Source: Actinomycetota bacterium (GTDB taxonomy: Bacteria > Actinomycetota > Actinomycetes > Mycobacteriales > Pseudonocardiaceae). Taken from it: DNA of 54,326 bases. The notes beneath the pieces are model-generated. The model was not told the origin of the DNA. It ran no database searches and saw only the letters and a program-made list of their open reading frames with translations. Shown in pieces: positions 1 through 9,846 of this stretch. The translations under genes were made by a program, and so were the position numbers. The DNA lies in contig JAJPIR010000344.1 in assembly GCA_021324675.1 (NCBI GenBank), forward strand, positions 1 to 54,326, given 5' to 3'. Numbering within the stretch: the first letter of the stretch is position 1; every line of letters begins with the position of its first letter.

Positions 1-141
1 GATCTCCTCGAGCACCGGGGCCACCATCTTGCACGGGCCGCACCAGGACGCCCAGAAGTCCACCAGCACCGGCTTGTCGCTGCCAAGCACGTCGTCGGCG
101 AACGACTTGTCGGTTACGGTCAAGGTCGACTTACCTGCCAT
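1..141 (-). CDS. trxA: thioredoxin (N-terminal part, runs off the window)
   Basis: This is the first 47 codons of thioredoxin, the small cytoplasmic dithiol protein that TrxB reduces. The visible protein begins [14 protein letters not shown] and reaches the redox centre WCGPCK in the usual context ([12 protein letters not shown]). The ATG at 141 lies one base after the trxB stop, so the two genes are one operon and probably translationally coupled. The C-terminal half lies beyond base 1. The family assignment is certain because the active site is intact. Confidence 0.96.
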   Translation of the reverse strand, partial: MAGKSTLTVTDKSFADDVLGSDKPVLVDFWASWCGPCKMVAPVLEEI

Positions 142-142
142 G

Positions 143-1147
143 TCATCTCCTGTGTGCGGAATCTGTCTCGAATGTGCCGTAGCCGCCACCGACGAACTCA
201 GCGGCCACCTGCGCGTGCTCATCGATGGCGTGCTCGGCAAGCCAGCGTTCGGCGTCGATGGCCGCCGAACAACCGGTGCCGGCGGCGGTGACAGCCTGCC
301 GGTAGGTGCGGTCGACCAGGTCGCCGGAGGCAAACACCCCATCGACGTTGGTGTAGGTCGTCGGCGCGGCCACCTTCACGTAGCCGCCCTCGTCGGTGTC
401 CACCTGACCGCGGACCAGCTCGCTGCGCGGATCGTGCCCGATGGCCACGAACATCCCGGTGACGTCCAGGGTTGAGCCGTCAGACAGCGCCAAGCCGCTC
501 ACCCCGCCGTCACCGAGCACTTCCTTGACCGTCACCCCGGTGCGCCATTTGATCTTCTCATTGCTCCGGGCACGCTCGAGCATGATCTTGGAAGCACGGA
601 ACTGGTCACGCCGATGGACCACGGTGACCGATTGCGCGAATTTGGTCAGGAAGGTTGCTTCTTCCATCGCCGAGTCACCACCGCCGATGACCGCGATGTC
701 CTGGTCCCGGAAGAAGAAGCCGTCGCAGGTGGCACACGAGCTCACACCGCGGCCGAGCAGTTCCTGCTCGCCGGGCACATTCAGGTAGCGGGCCTGCGCG
801 CCCATCGCCAGAATGACCGACCGAGCCAGATAGGTGGTGTCGTCGACCATTACCCGCTTGGGGTTCTCGAGCAGGTCCACCGACGTCACGTCTTTGGGTA
901 TCAGCTCGGCACCGAACCGCTCGGCTTGCGCCCGAAACTGTTCCATCAGGTCAGGACCCTGGATACCGTCGCGGAAACCGGGGTAGTTCTCCACGTCTGT
1001 GGTGGTCATCAGCGCGCCGCCGTAGCGGTGACCCTCGAAAACCAGCGGTTCCAGCTGGGCACGCGCGGTGTACAGCGCGGCGGTATACCCCGCCGGACCT
1101 GAGCCGATGATGATGACGTCCCGGACCTGCTCACTCACGTTGGCCAC
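143..1147 (-). CDS. trxB: thioredoxin-disulfide reductase
   Basis: This FAD- and NADPH-dependent flavoenzyme reduces thioredoxin in the cytoplasm. The 334-residue product has the FAD-binding motif GSGPAG at about residues 15-20, the redox-active CATC at 138-141 and the NADPH-binding GGGDSA at about 155-160, all in family order and at normal length. The GTG start at 1147 lies six bases after a TAGGAT -10 element, so the transcript may be leaderless. A second GTG three codons later is also possible. trxA follows directly. In M. tuberculosis the sigma factor gene sigM lies just upstream of trxB; here a cupin gene on the other strand occupies that position. Confidence 0.97.
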   Translation of the reverse strand: MANVSEQVRDVIIIGSGPAGYTAALYTARAQLEPLVFEGHRYGGALMTTTDVENYPGFRDGIQGPDLMEQFRAQAERFGAELIPKDVTSVDLLENPKRVMVDDTTYLARSVILAMGAQARYLNVPGEQELLGRGVSSCATCDGFFFRDQDIAVIGGGDSAMEEATFLTKFAQSVTVVHRRDQFRASKIMLERARSNEKIKWRTGVTVKEVLGDGGVSGLALSDGSTLDVTGMFVAIGHDPRSELVRGQVDTDEGGYVKVAAPTTYTNVDGVFASGDLVDRTYRQAVTAAGTGCSAAIDAERWLAEHAIDEHAQVAAEFVGGGYGTFETDSAHRR

Positions 1148-1153
1148 AACACG

Positions 1154-1159
1154 ATCCTA
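1154..1159 (-). promoter_or_regulatory. -10 element of a probable leaderless trxB promoter
   Basis: Read on the minus strand, TAGGAT fits the actinobacterial TANNNT -10 pattern. Six bases separate it from the trxB GTG, so transcription would begin at or next to the start codon. No Shine-Dalgarno sequence is visible. The promoter is inferred from spacing only. Confidence 0.45.
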
Positions 1160-1349
1160 CGGACCGATGTTCCCGCCGCGGTTGAGCGCTCTCCAAGAGC
1201 GCCCGACCAGGGTTGTAGATGCTGTTAACCACTTCCAACCGGCTGTATCTGGACGGCTCGCGGCTTGACGCGCGCACACCAGCTCTGATCATTAGCCGCG
1301 TAAGGACTTCCATCCTGTACACCGGATGATCGTCGCGGGAGCAACAGTC

Positions 1350-1826
1350 ATGAGCATTGCTGTCATCCGTCCCGGCGAAGGTGACGTGCTGTCTGCCGGC
1401 CCCATCCGGCTGCGGATCCTGGAGGCGGGCGACCGGACCTCGCATCGGCTGGGCATTGTCGAGGTCACCCTGGCCCCGCACACCCCAGGTCCGCCACAGC
1501 ACGTCCATCGTCAGCATGACGAGACGTTTTATGTGGTCTCCGGCCGGCCGAGTTTCATCAGCGGCAACGATGAGTTCACTGCCAGCGCCGGCGAGCTGAT
1601 CGTTGCCGGAGTCGGTACCCCGCATACCTTCGCCAATCCCGGTGACGAGCCGGCTGTCATGTACTGCACGGTCAGCCCAGACCGCTACATCGACTACTTC
1701 CGCGAACTCGACCGGCTCCCGAAGCAGTCCGGGGGGCTCGATCCGAAGGTGGTTGCCGAGATCATGGCTCGCTATGCCACCGAGGTCGTCCAGCCTGGTG
1801 CCGAGCGAGACCGCAACGGCCGGTAA
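1350..1826 (+). CDS. cupin-domain protein
   Basis: The 158-residue product is a single-domain cupin. The first cupin motif is visible as PGPPQHVHRQHDETFYVVSG, giving the metal-ligand pattern H-x-H with a following Glu, and the second as GVGTPHTFANPGD with its His. The fold is a small beta-barrel that usually binds a divalent metal; the substrate cannot be read from sequence. The ATG at 1350 is preferred over an in-frame upstream codon at 1326 because GGGAG lies about eight bases ahead of it. It stands alone between the trxB operon and the murJ operon, on the opposite strand, where sigM sits in mycobacteria. Confidence 0.85.
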   Translation: MSIAVIRPGEGDVLSAGPIRLRILEAGDRTSHRLGIVEVTLAPHTPGPPQHVHRQHDETFYVVSGRPSFISGNDEFTASAGELIVAGVGTPHTFANPGDEPAVMYCTVSPDRYIDYFRELDRLPKQSGGLDPKVVAEIMARYATEVVQPGAERDRNGR

Positions 1827-1879
1827 CCCCGGAGCCTCCGACCGCAGGCCCGACAAGGTGGCCTCTGCGCGCCGGGCAA

Positions 1880-1947
1880 CTCCCCGCGGGTTGGTAGTCG
1901 TTTGAGACGCCGCGAAGGTGGGTTGGCCTGCCTTGAAGAGCCCCCCA
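1880..1947 (-). repeat. dispersed repeat copy A (full two-part element)
   Basis: On the minus strand the core GCTCTTCAAG, five bases, CCAACCC lies at 1920-1941. After an 11-base linker comes a second unit, GTCTCAAACG followed by ACCAACCCGC and GGGGAG (1880-1908). The same two units with the same linker length occur at the hpnC 3' end. The copy begins immediately after the stop codon of the pseudokinase gene. Confidence 0.75.
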
Positions 1948-1949
1948 CG

Positions 1950-3422
1950 TCAGGTGGCGCGCTGCTGGATCTCCAGGTCGCTGAGCTTGGACTGGTGATG
2001 GCCTTGCGCACCGCCCAGTCCGGTGATCCAGACCAGCAGGTATCGCGCTGGGGCGCCGACGTGCAGCGGGATCTGGTTGCTGCCCGACCGCAGCGTGGCG
2101 GTGCCAACCAGGGTGGTCTGGTCCAGCCGCGGGTTCGGAGACATCGCGGTGCGAATCTCCAGCACGGTACCGGGACTGGGCGATACCACGGTCACTGACG
2201 CCGGGGAGATGGCCGTCTCGAAGCTCAGCAACACGCCGAGCCCCTTTTTGTAAATCGGGAATTGCTGGTAGTAGGAGTCGGTGGACCAACCGGTGCTGGG
2301 GTTGCCGTCGAGTAGCTTCCCGACGTCGCGCTGGTGGTCGGGGCGGCCTAACCCCGACGGGTCGTACACCGTCACCGACCTGACTCGTACCGGCGCGAGC
2401 ACCGCCGGTGGTGGTGGCGGCGCCTGGCTGGCAGGTGCATTACCGGCGATGACGAAGGGCGCGCTTCCGGTGTCGGTGAACACGGAGATGACTTGCATCC
2501 CGGCGTAGCCGATGATCATCAGAGTGGCGGCGCCCAACACCGTGATCGCTACCCGGAACTTGAGCTGACGAAGGCGCTGCGCCCGTTGCGGGTCGATCGG
2601 CCGGGCGCCGGAGATCAGGTCGGCGGCACTGATTGCGTGGAACTCCAGCACCTGGCGCACGGCCGCACCGGTGTGCACGCCGCCGCCGCTGCCTGATCCG
2701 GCGATGCAGCGCATCGCCAGCGTGGACAGCTCGATCGGGACCGCGGAGCGCAGCGTTGTGGGATTGATCGGCAAGCCCTCCGGACCGAGCGGGGCGGGCG
2801 GTAGGCCCGGTGGCCCATCCGGTAGCGGCCAGCTTCCGGTGAGCAGTAGGTACAGCATCGCTCCCAAGCCGCGAATGTCATCCCGGGGACTGGTGGTGGG
2901 TCCCGGCCCGGGAAAGGCCAGCCGCGCCTGCCGGCCCGGACCCACCCGGATCCGGTCGGGATGATCACAACCCAGGATCAGGCCAGCATTGTGTGCCGCG
3001 TCGACTGCCTCAGCCAGCGGGACCAGGACCCGCGCCGCGACGCCCGGTGGCAGTGGCCCATCGTCCAGCAGGTCCACCAGCGGGCCGCCCGGCGTCCATT
3101 CGGCAACGACGACCGCCGCGCCGGCAGTACCGAGGCGTTCGAGTTCCAGGACGTCAAGCACGCGCGCCGCACCCGCGGCGGCCAGGCGGGCAGCGCGCAA
3201 CGCACGCGAAACGGCGCCACGTTGCTCGGGTGCGCCGAGAAACAACGTCAAAGCGACATCGCGGTCGAGCATGAGGTCCCGGCCTCGCCACAGCCGCACA
3301 GCACAGCGGGCATCGCGGCCGACCTCAGCGATGAGGCTGTACCGACCCTGGCCCAGAACGGCCCCAGGGGTAAGCCCCGGAGCAGGGAACTGGTGTGCCC
3401 CCATCCCCGCCGACGCGCTCAC
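1950..3422 (-). CDS. MviN-associated pseudokinase with extracellular domain
   Basis: The 490-residue protein has three parts. Residues 20-290 form a protein-kinase fold lacking catalytic residues: the HRD loop is replaced by LILGCDHPDRI and no DFG is present. A single membrane helix follows near residues 295-320 (FRVAITVLGAATLMIIGYAG). After a Pro-rich linker there is a discoidin-like outer domain (LLDGNPSTGWSTD). In M. tuberculosis these same parts form the C-terminal half of MviN (Rv3910), where the pseudokinase is phosphorylated by PknB and recruits FhaA to restrain peptidoglycan synthesis. Here they are a separate gene 57 bases after murJ. The start is GTG. The role is inferred from homology. 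Confidence 0.85.
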   Translation of the reverse strand: MSASAGMGAHQFPAPGLTPGAVLGQGRYSLIAEVGRDARCAVRLWRGRDLMLDRDVALTLFLGAPEQRGAVSRALRAARLAAAGAARVLDVLELERLGTAGAAVVVAEWTPGGPLVDLLDDGPLPPGVAARVLVPLAEAVDAAHNAGLILGCDHPDRIRVGPGRQARLAFPGPGPTTSPRDDIRGLGAMLYLLLTGSWPLPDGPPGLPPAPLGPEGLPINPTTLRSAVPIELSTLAMRCIAGSGSGGGVHTGAAVRQVLEFHAISAADLISGARPIDPQRAQRLRQLKFRVAITVLGAATLMIIGYAGMQVISVFTDTGSAPFVIAGNAPASQAPPPPPAVLAPVRVRSVTVYDPSGLGRPDHQRDVGKLLDGNPSTGWSTDSYYQQFPIYKKGLGVLLSFETAISPASVTVVSPSPGTVLEIRTAMSPNPRLDQTTLVGTATLRSGSNQIPLHVGAPARYLLVWITGLGGAQGHHQSKLSDLEIQQRAT

Positions 3423-3479
3423 CGCGATGTCACCATCTCTGTCACCCTTTTCCGGGCTCCTCGCCGAGGATTGTCAACC

Positions 3480-5156
3480 TTACGGCTCCCGGGGGCCAGT
3501 CCAGCTGCTGCTGCGGACCAGGCGGTCCAGTACCGGTGCGCGTAACGCCTCGGTGAGCTCGGGGGTGCGCAACAACACCAAAGCCAGGCCCATCACCACG
3601 GCCACGATCAGGGTGGTGGACACCAGGTCCAGCCAGGCCCCGCTGATCCCGTCCCAATCGGTCGCAGCGCGCAGGACCAGCACCGCGACCACCGCCGGCA
3701 CCGCACCGATCACGCAATTACGGAAAGTGATCAGGCTTCGTTTGGTCTCCACCCGGCCCAGCCGCCGGCGTAGCCAGGTCTGCCCGACCATCGCCCCCAC
3801 GACGAGTGACAGCGAGTTGGCTGCGGTAAGGCCCAGGACGACGTCGGCGTCGTCGAGGAACATCGGGCAGGCCAGCAGCAGGGGCAGCTTCACCGCCACC
3901 ATGATCGCGTTGATCATTGTCGGGGTCCGCGCGTCGGCCATTGCGTAGAACACCCGTAGTTGCAGCATGGTCACGGCGTACGGCAGCAGGCCAAAGGCAG
4001 ACACCGCCAGCGCAGCACCGAGCCGCTCGGCGTTGCTGCCCGCCTTGCCCAGCGAGAACAGGGCGATCCCGATCGGTTCCCCGGCCAGCGTGAATACCAC
4101 GGTGATGGGCACCAGCAGCACGATGAGGTAGCGGCTGGCCACCGACAGGTGCTCGACGACGCCCCGCCAGTCCGCGTCGGCTGCCGCCGCACTCATCCGG
4201 GGCATGATCGCGGTAAGCAGCGAGTAGCCGAGCACGCCGTAGGGCAGTTGCAGCAGCAGCCACACCAGGCTGTAGATGACCACTCCGCCGGGATCACCCT
4301 GCGCTGCGGAGCGGGTGGTCATCACGAAGCCGAGCTGGCCTACCAGCACGTACACGACGAACCAGGCTGCCATCCCGCTGGCCTGGGTCAGGCGGGAATC
4401 CCACCCCCAGCGCCAGCCGAAGTGAAAACCTGCCCGCCGCAGGCCGGGTAACTGCACCAGCGCCTGGGCGACGATGCCTGCTGTCGTCCCCAAGCCCAGC
4501 ACCAGCAGTTTCGGATCGCTCAACCGGGCCGGATTGACACTGATCTCTCCGGGAACCAGAGCGTAGGCACCCAGTGACGCCAGCACGATGACGTTGTTGA
4601 GCACCGGCGCCCAGGCCGGTGGTCCGAAGACGCTGCGCGCGTTGAGGATCGCGCCGAACAGCCCGGACAGGCCGTAGAACAAGATCAGGGGCAGCAGCAG
4701 GTAGCCGAACACGGTGGCCAGCTGCGGGTTGGCGTCCTCGCCGGTGCCCAGGAACAGCACCGCCAGAAACGGTGCCGCCACGACGGCCAGCACGCTGGCC
4801 GCACTGAGCACCACGAAGGCGACGGTGACCAGCCGCTGCACGTAGGCCTCGCCCCGGTCCGGGTCCTCTTTCGCGGCGCGCACCAGCAACGGCACGATCA
4901 CGCTGGTCAATACCCCGCCGAGCAGGATCTCGTAGAGCATCGCCGGCAACGTGTTGGCCACCGTGTAGGAGTCATTGACCACACCCAGCCCGAGCACCGC
5001 TGCCAGCGCCAGCTGGCGGAGGAATCCGGTGATCCGGCTGATCAGGGTGGCCACCGCCATCGTGCGAGCCGCCACGGCTAGCGAGTACCGCGGCCGGTCC
5101 TGAGTGACTTGACTGGGCCGGCGGTCAGACTGTGGCGGGCAGTGTGCGGTATCCAA
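3480..5156 (-). CDS. murJ: lipid II flippase MurJ
   Basis: MurJ moves lipid II across the cytoplasmic membrane for peptidoglycan synthesis. The 558-residue product is a polytopic MOP-superfamily protein with about 14 hydrophobic helices and the family N-terminal signature SRITGFLRQLALAAVLG, followed by ANTLPAMLYEILLGGVL. Length is normal for a MurJ without the mycobacterial C-terminal pseudokinase. The start appears to be TTG at 5156, 27 bases after the upstream stop; it is weakly defined, and a later in-frame start is possible. It sits in the order Rv3909-like, murJ, pseudokinase, probably as one transcript. Confidence 0.93.
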   Translation of the reverse strand: MDTAHCPPQSDRRPSQVTQDRPRYSLAVAARTMAVATLISRITGFLRQLALAAVLGLGVVNDSYTVANTLPAMLYEILLGGVLTSVIVPLLVRAAKEDPDRGEAYVQRLVTVAFVVLSAASVLAVVAAPFLAVLFLGTGEDANPQLATVFGYLLLPLILFYGLSGLFGAILNARSVFGPPAWAPVLNNVIVLASLGAYALVPGEISVNPARLSDPKLLVLGLGTTAGIVAQALVQLPGLRRAGFHFGWRWGWDSRLTQASGMAAWFVVYVLVGQLGFVMTTRSAAQGDPGGVVIYSLVWLLLQLPYGVLGYSLLTAIMPRMSAAAADADWRGVVEHLSVASRYLIVLLVPITVVFTLAGEPIGIALFSLGKAGSNAERLGAALAVSAFGLLPYAVTMLQLRVFYAMADARTPTMINAIMVAVKLPLLLACPMFLDDADVVLGLTAANSLSLVVGAMVGQTWLRRRLGRVETKRSLITFRNCVIGAVPAVVAVLVLRAATDWDGISGAWLDLVSTTLIVAVVMGLALVLLRTPELTEALRAPVLDRLVRSSSWTGPREP

Positions 5157-5183
5157 ACGTCACCCGGCTTCCCGTGTTCTGCG

Positions 5184-7463
5184 TCATCGGCGGCGGAGTC
5201 CCCGGCGTACGAGGGGACGTACCTTGGGCACGATCCGGCGGGCCACCAGCAACACCAGTAAGGCTCCGGCGCCCGCAGTGAGCGCGACTGTAACCCGACC
5301 GAAAGCGGTGGAACGCAGCTGGAGGGTGCTTGGTTCGCCGAGCGGGGTGCCGCCAGGGGTGCTCAGCCGGGCATCGATGCTGAACTGCCCGGCCCGGCTG
5401 ACCTTGGCCGGGATCACCAGCTGCCGGGTGCTGCGGGCTGGTACCAGCTGGAGCCCGACGGCTCCGGCTCGCAACCCGGCGGTCTCCGACAGGTTCAGTG
5501 CCACCTGCACCCCGACCGGCAACTCGTTGCTCACGGTGATCAGCAGTGGGGAATCGGATGCCGCCAGGCTGTACGGTCCGGGCGGTTGGATGATGCGCAC
5601 CGAGCGCCGTAACTCGTCGAGCTGGCTGCTCTGCTCTGCGGCCAGCTGGGTGGCCCGGGCGGGTGCCTCGCGCCACGCCGTGGACACCGCTCGCAGCAGC
5701 CCGAGACGGAGCGGATCGAGCAGGCTGGCCGGCCGGAGATTCGCGGCTGGATCCAGCACGGTGGCTCCCTGGAGGTCGCGCAGGACGTCCCGATCCCGCC
5801 GGACTTCTGCCGTGACCGCCGAGGGGATCTCCTCGGCGCTGGATTGCGGCGGGTAGGTGAGCCACGCGGCAGCGGTGCCGGTGGCCGGCCGGGCGGCAGC
5901 CAGCGCCGGCAGCTCGCGAGCCGCGACGAAGCCGGCGTCGAGCAGCTGCCGGGCGGTGTTCATCAGGCCCGTGGCGTCCGTTCCGCGGACCTGCCAGCGG
6001 CGCGGAGGTACCAGCACGATGCCCCGGCCGCTCGCGGCCCGGTACGCCAGCGCGCCGATCCCGTCTTGGGCCGGCAGCGACATCGCTGCGGCGGATGATC
6101 CGGTGGGCGATGTGGTGCCGGCCAGCGCGCCTGTCAGCAGCGGGTCGACGAGCAGGCCGACGGCGCCATCCCGGTTGCCTGAGATCACCGTGCCGGGGTT
6201 GGGAGTACTTGAAGAGCTACCCACCAGGCCGACGAGGTCAGCTTGGGCCGCCGGTGGTGGCGCGAGGTCCCGAGGATCGACCAGTACGGCGCGGGTCTGG
6301 AGGGCGGTGAGGTCGGTCAGCGTGCGCTCGTCGAGCACCTCTCCGGCCGGCCAGACCACGCTGGTGAGTGGCTGCACCCCGAGCAGGTCGCTCACCAGCC
6401 GTGCCCCGGCACTGGTCGCCTGGGCTTCCAGGTCGGTCAGCCCGGCCCGGGACAGGGCTACCAGGTCGGCGTCGGCATAGGGCAGGGGCAGCACGCAGCG
6501 CCCTTGGACCGCGGCGCGGAGCCGATCGAGCCAGCTGCGTGCATCCTGGACACCGGTGCCGTCGGTGATCCCCCGTGGATCGGACACCCGGTAGCCGCGG
6601 CTCATCCCGTCGAGGGTCTCCAGCAGCTGCGGGTCTACGGCGACGCACACCGCCGCGGCCAGCGGGGAGCCGGGTGGGACCGCCTGCTCGAGGGCGCCGA
6701 GCAAGCCATCCAGCCGCCCCCCGGGCGCGATTTCCGCCGCCACCGGATCGGTCCCCGCTCGGTCACTGCGAATCAGTACCGGTTCCCCGGGCGCGGTCGG
6801 TAACCGTTGCGGCGCCGCGGTCAGCGGCCACAGCACGGTCAGCGGGGCGGGTTGCGGCGGAGGTTGCCACACCGGCCCGGGTGGGGCACCAGGGGTGGCC
6901 GGCGGCAATCCGAGCACGGGCAGCAGCAGGCGTACCGACGCCAGCCGGGTCGGCCCACCGACGTCCGGCTTACCGTCGAGGTTGACCACCACCGGGTACA
7001 CCCCAGGCTGGGGGATCTGCAGGGAATCAGGGACGCCGCGCAGTGGCACGTCAAACTGGAAGGGGCTGCTGCGTCCCGGGGGAAGATCGCCGGGCACCGG
7101 CTGGATCCGGGTGATCACTGGCGTCTCCGCTTCGCCGCGCAGGGCGCGGGTGACGGCGGCATCCGAGTTCACCGCGTCACCGCGTTGCAACCGGATGCCG
7201 AGCTGGCTGATCGAGTGGTCGCTGACGTTGACCACCCGGCCGGTCACCCGCAGAGCCGGTGCACTGCTGGCGGTCACCATCCGGGGTGACAGATCGGACA
7301 GCTCCAGCCGGGCCAGCGGCGCAGGTGGGCGCGGCGGTGGCTGGTGGGCCTGCCCTGCCGCGACGGGCTGACCCTCGGCGATGCCGGGAACGGCGAGGAA
7401 GACGAGCAATCCCAGGACTGCCACCAGGACGGCTGCGGCGCCACGGGACAGCCTGGGGGTCAC
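5184..7463 (-). CDS. DUF6049/Rv3909-like membrane-anchored extracytoplasmic protein
   Basis: The 759-residue product has an N-terminal signal or anchor (AAAVLVAVLGLLVFLAVPGI), a long Pro/Ala-rich extracytoplasmic region and a C-terminal helix (VALTAGAGALLVLLVARRI) before a basic tail. This architecture and its position between the Nudix gene and murJ match Rv3909 of M. tuberculosis, whose biochemical role is not established; a cell-envelope role is likely. The frame is open further upstream, but GGAGG lies eight bases before the GTG at 7463, and that start leaves 25 bases after the Nudix stop. A copy of the dispersed repeat is read in frame as GSSSSTPNP at 6196-6217. Confidence 0.85.
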   Translation of the reverse strand: MTPRLSRGAAAVLVAVLGLLVFLAVPGIAEGQPVAAGQAHQPPPRPPAPLARLELSDLSPRMVTASSAPALRVTGRVVNVSDHSISQLGIRLQRGDAVNSDAAVTRALRGEAETPVITRIQPVPGDLPPGRSSPFQFDVPLRGVPDSLQIPQPGVYPVVVNLDGKPDVGGPTRLASVRLLLPVLGLPPATPGAPPGPVWQPPPQPAPLTVLWPLTAAPQRLPTAPGEPVLIRSDRAGTDPVAAEIAPGGRLDGLLGALEQAVPPGSPLAAAVCVAVDPQLLETLDGMSRGYRVSDPRGITDGTGVQDARSWLDRLRAAVQGRCVLPLPYADADLVALSRAGLTDLEAQATSAGARLVSDLLGVQPLTSVVWPAGEVLDERTLTDLTALQTRAVLVDPRDLAPPPAAQADLVGLVGSSSSTPNPGTVISGNRDGAVGLLVDPLLTGALAGTTSPTGSSAAAMSLPAQDGIGALAYRAASGRGIVLVPPRRWQVRGTDATGLMNTARQLLDAGFVAARELPALAAARPATGTAAAWLTYPPQSSAEEIPSAVTAEVRRDRDVLRDLQGATVLDPAANLRPASLLDPLRLGLLRAVSTAWREAPARATQLAAEQSSQLDELRRSVRIIQPPGPYSLAASDSPLLITVSNELPVGVQVALNLSETAGLRAGAVGLQLVPARSTRQLVIPAKVSRAGQFSIDARLSTPGGTPLGEPSTLQLRSTAFGRVTVALTAGAGALLVLLVARRIVPKVRPLVRRGLRRR
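6196..6217 (-). repeat. dispersed repeat copy B, inside a coding region
   Basis: On the minus strand this reads GCTCTTCAAG, TACTC, CCAACCC, matching all 17 fixed positions of the repeat core. It encodes a Ser-rich loop (VGSSSSTPNP) in the Rv3909-like protein. Eleven bases downstream TCTCA appears where the second unit of the full element would begin, but the rest is diverged. Confidence 0.7.
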
Positions 7464-7488
7464 GCGCGAGGCCTCCGGCCCGGGGCCG

Positions 7489-8046
7489 TCAAGCCGAGTC
7501 CGCCAGCATCGTGGTGGCGCGCTGCACGAGGCGCCGCTCGTCGGCGTAGGCCAATCGCGACGGCAGGTCAGCCAGCGGAACCCAGGCCACCTCAGCCACT
7601 TCGTAGTCGGCATCGGACAGCGTGCCGCCAACCGCCCGTAGCAGGAAGTGGTGCACCGTCTTGTGGATGCGCCGGTCTTCGGCGACGAACCAGTAGTCGA
7701 TGCTGCCCAGCGCGGCCACCACGGCGCTATCGATCCCGGTCTCCTCGGCCACTTCACGCACGGCAGCCTGCTCTACTGTCTCGCCGTGCTCGACGTGACC
7801 CTTGGGTAGCGACCACAACAGCCGACCACGCCGGTCCAAGCGGCCGATTACGGCAGCGTGCCCGGTTTGGGTGTCCACGACCAGACCACCCGCCGAGGTC
7901 TCGGCGACCGTGCGCATCCGCGGGGCCCGGCGCTTGCTGTGACCTTCTGTGGATCCCTTCGGCGTCGATCCCTTTTGGGATCTCTTGCGGCTGCTCTTGT
8001 CACGACTGCCCTGGTCCCGGCTTGACTTGCTGGATGACGAGGGCAT
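7489..8046 (-). CDS. Nudix hydrolase (MutT4-like)
   Basis: The 185-residue protein carries a complete Nudix box, [20 protein letters not shown] followed by TGI, with the REVAEE catalytic Glu residues. Nudix enzymes hydrolyse nucleoside diphosphates linked to another group; Rv3908 (MutT4) occupies the same position in M. tuberculosis. The first 40 residues are a Ser/Lys/Arg-rich, probably disordered extension ([20 protein letters not shown]). It is transcribed divergently from pcnA and followed by the Rv3909-like gene 25 bases on. Substrate specificity cannot be read from sequence. Confidence 0.9.
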   Translation of the reverse strand: MPSSSSKSSRDQGSRDKSSRKRSQKGSTPKGSTEGHSKRRAPRMRTVAETSAGGLVVDTQTGHAAVIGRLDRRGRLLWSLPKGHVEHGETVEQAAVREVAEETGIDSAVVAALGSIDYWFVAEDRRIHKTVHHFLLRAVGGTLSDADYEVAEVAWVPLADLPSRLAYADERRLVQRATTMLADSA

Positions 8047-8144
8047 GGCTTCGATGGTATAGGCGACCGCGTTCTGGATGCAGGACGCGGTAATCAGGGG
8101 GTCGCTAACCGCGTTGAAGCGTCCAGCACGCGCAGCGGAGGCGT

Positions 8145-8150
8145 TAGGCT
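8145..8150 (+). promoter_or_regulatory. -10 element of a probable leaderless pcnA promoter
   Basis: TAGGCT fits TANNNT and is followed after eight bases by the pcnA GTG. The only Shine-Dalgarno-like sequence, GGAGG at 8137-8141, is too far upstream to serve that start. This supports a leaderless transcript, by inference. Confidence 0.45.
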
Positions 8151-8158
8151 CAGCCCCC

Positions 8159-9607
8159 GTGTCGACGATGGTGGGTAATCGGATGGGGCGGGCTCAGCAG
8201 AACGCCGTCATGGAGTTGCTGCGCATCGCGCCGCTGACCGACCAGCTGGCCGCCCGGTTCAGTGCTGCCGGTCACTCCCTCTACCTGGTCGGCGGCAGCG
8301 TGCGGGACGCGCTGCTCGGCCGGTTGGGCAGTGATCTGGACTTCACCACTGACGCGCGGCCGGCCACCGTCGAGGCGCTCCTGCGCGGCTGGGCGGACGC
8401 GGTGTGGGACACCGGTATCGCGTTCGGCACGATCGGTGCGTCCAAGGGCGGTATCCAGTGCGAGATCACCACCTACCGGGCCGACCGTTACGACCGGGTG
8501 TCCCGCAATCCCGAGGTGGTCTTCGGTGACAGCGTCGAGGGCGACCTGGCGAGACGGGATTTCACGGTCAACGCGATGGCCGTGCAGCTGCCGTTGCGTG
8601 ACCACGGCCGGTTCGTCGACCCGTACGGCGGGATGGAGGCACTGGCGCGGCGTGAGCTGGACACCCCGGCGACGCCGGAGGAGTCGTTCGCCGACGACCC
8701 GCTGCGGATGCTGCGTGCCGCGCGGTTCATCTCCCAGCTGGGCTTCACCGTCGCCCCGCGGGTGCGTGCGGCGCTGGTTGCGATGGCGGGCGAGATCAGC
8801 CGAATCACCGCCGAGCGGATCGCCGCGGAGCTGTCCAAACTCATGCTCGGGGCGAATCCGCGGGCTGGTATCGAGCTGATGGTGGACACCGGGTTGGCCG
8901 GGTACGTGCTGCCCGAGGTCCCGGCGATGCGCCTGGAAATCGATGAACACCACCAGCACAAGGACGTCTACACGCATTCGTTGACCGTGCTCGACCAGGC
9001 GATCGCGCTGGAGGGCGGCGAGCCTGACCTGGTACTGCGGTTCGCCGCGCTGCTGCACGACATCGGTAAGCCGGCCACCCGCCGGCTGGAGCCTGGCGGC
9101 GGGGTGAGCTTTCACCATCACGAGGTGGTGGGCGCCAAGATGGCGCGCAAGCGGTTGCGCGCGCTGCGCTACCCCAGTCAGGTGGTCGAGGATGTGGCTC
9201 AGCTGGTGTTCCTGCATCTGCGGTTCCACGGCTATGGCGGCGGCGAGTGGACCGATTCTGCGGTGCGTCGCTACGTCACCGACGCCGGTGAACTGTTGCC
9301 GCGGCTGCACAAGCTGGTCCGCGCCGACTGCACGACGCGTAACCGTCGCAAGGCGGCGGCCCTGCAGCGCACGTACGACGATCTGGAGCAGCGCATCGAG
9401 CGGATCCGCGCCGAGGAGGACCTGGCCGCCGTGCGGCCAGACCTGGACGGCAACGAGATCATGGCGCTGCTGGGCTTGAAGCCCGGTCCGGACGTGGGTC
9501 GCGCCTGGCGGTATCTCAAGGAACTGCGCCTGGACCGTGGCCCGCTGTCCCGGGAGGAGGCCGAGGCGGAGCTACGGCGCTGGGCAGAAGAACACCTTGG
9601 CCAGTAG
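8159..9607 (+). CDS. pcnA: CCA tRNA nucleotidyltransferase / poly(A) polymerase family with HD domain
   Basis: The 482-residue product belongs to the class II nucleotidyltransferases that add or repair the 3' CCA end of tRNA. The N-terminal domain shows [13 protein letters not shown] and the metal-binding DLDF; the neck shows [10 protein letters not shown] and [11 protein letters not shown]. The C-terminal half has an HD phosphohydrolase signature, [11 protein letters not shown]. The gene order with the divergent Nudix gene matches Rv3907c-Rv3908. The frame is open to 8078, but the GTG at 8159 fits the -10 spacing; an ATG at 8168 is an alternative. Confidence 0.94.
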   Translation: MSTMVGNRMGRAQQNAVMELLRIAPLTDQLAARFSAAGHSLYLVGGSVRDALLGRLGSDLDFTTDARPATVEALLRGWADAVWDTGIAFGTIGASKGGIQCEITTYRADRYDRVSRNPEVVFGDSVEGDLARRDFTVNAMAVQLPLRDHGRFVDPYGGMEALARRELDTPATPEESFADDPLRMLRAARFISQLGFTVAPRVRAALVAMAGEISRITAERIAAELSKLMLGANPRAGIELMVDTGLAGYVLPEVPAMRLEIDEHHQHKDVYTHSLTVLDQAIALEGGEPDLVLRFAALLHDIGKPATRRLEPGGGVSFHHHEVVGAKMARKRLRALRYPSQVVEDVAQLVFLHLRFHGYGGGEWTDSAVRRYVTDAGELLPRLHKLVRADCTTRNRRKAAALQRTYDDLEQRIERIRAEEDLAAVRPDLDGNEIMALLGLKPGPDVGRAWRYLKELRLDRGPLSREEAEAELRRWAEEHLGQ

Positions 9608-9846
9608 TGGTGGTTGCCGCGCAGCTTCCTGCTTCAAGATCCATGTTCGGGTGCCAGGACCGGCTCGATCTGTCGCTTCATGCACCCAACTGGTGATCAC
9701 ATGCCAGCCGGCGGGCATGGTGAACTCCCCCGGTAGGAAACACCCCTGCAGGTATGGGCGATGCTGTGCTGACCCCAGCGATGTCAGTGCGTTGTCCTCC
9801 GGTGATCAGTGCAACACTGGGGGCGACGTTCGGGAGGTGGGCAGTC
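9608..9846. other. intergenic stretch between pcnA and the idi leader ORF
   Basis: No convincing gene was seen here. A weak inverted repeat, CATGCC then seven bases then GGCATG (around 9700-9719), could act as a modest pcnA terminator. Short ORFs on both strands have no recognisable composition or start signals. Confidence 0.4.

Noticed and set aside
9475-9490. Inverted repeat GGGCTTGAAGCCC in pcnA as a repeat copy
   Set aside because: It lacks the CCAACCC half and encodes a plausible GLKPG loop of the enzyme.
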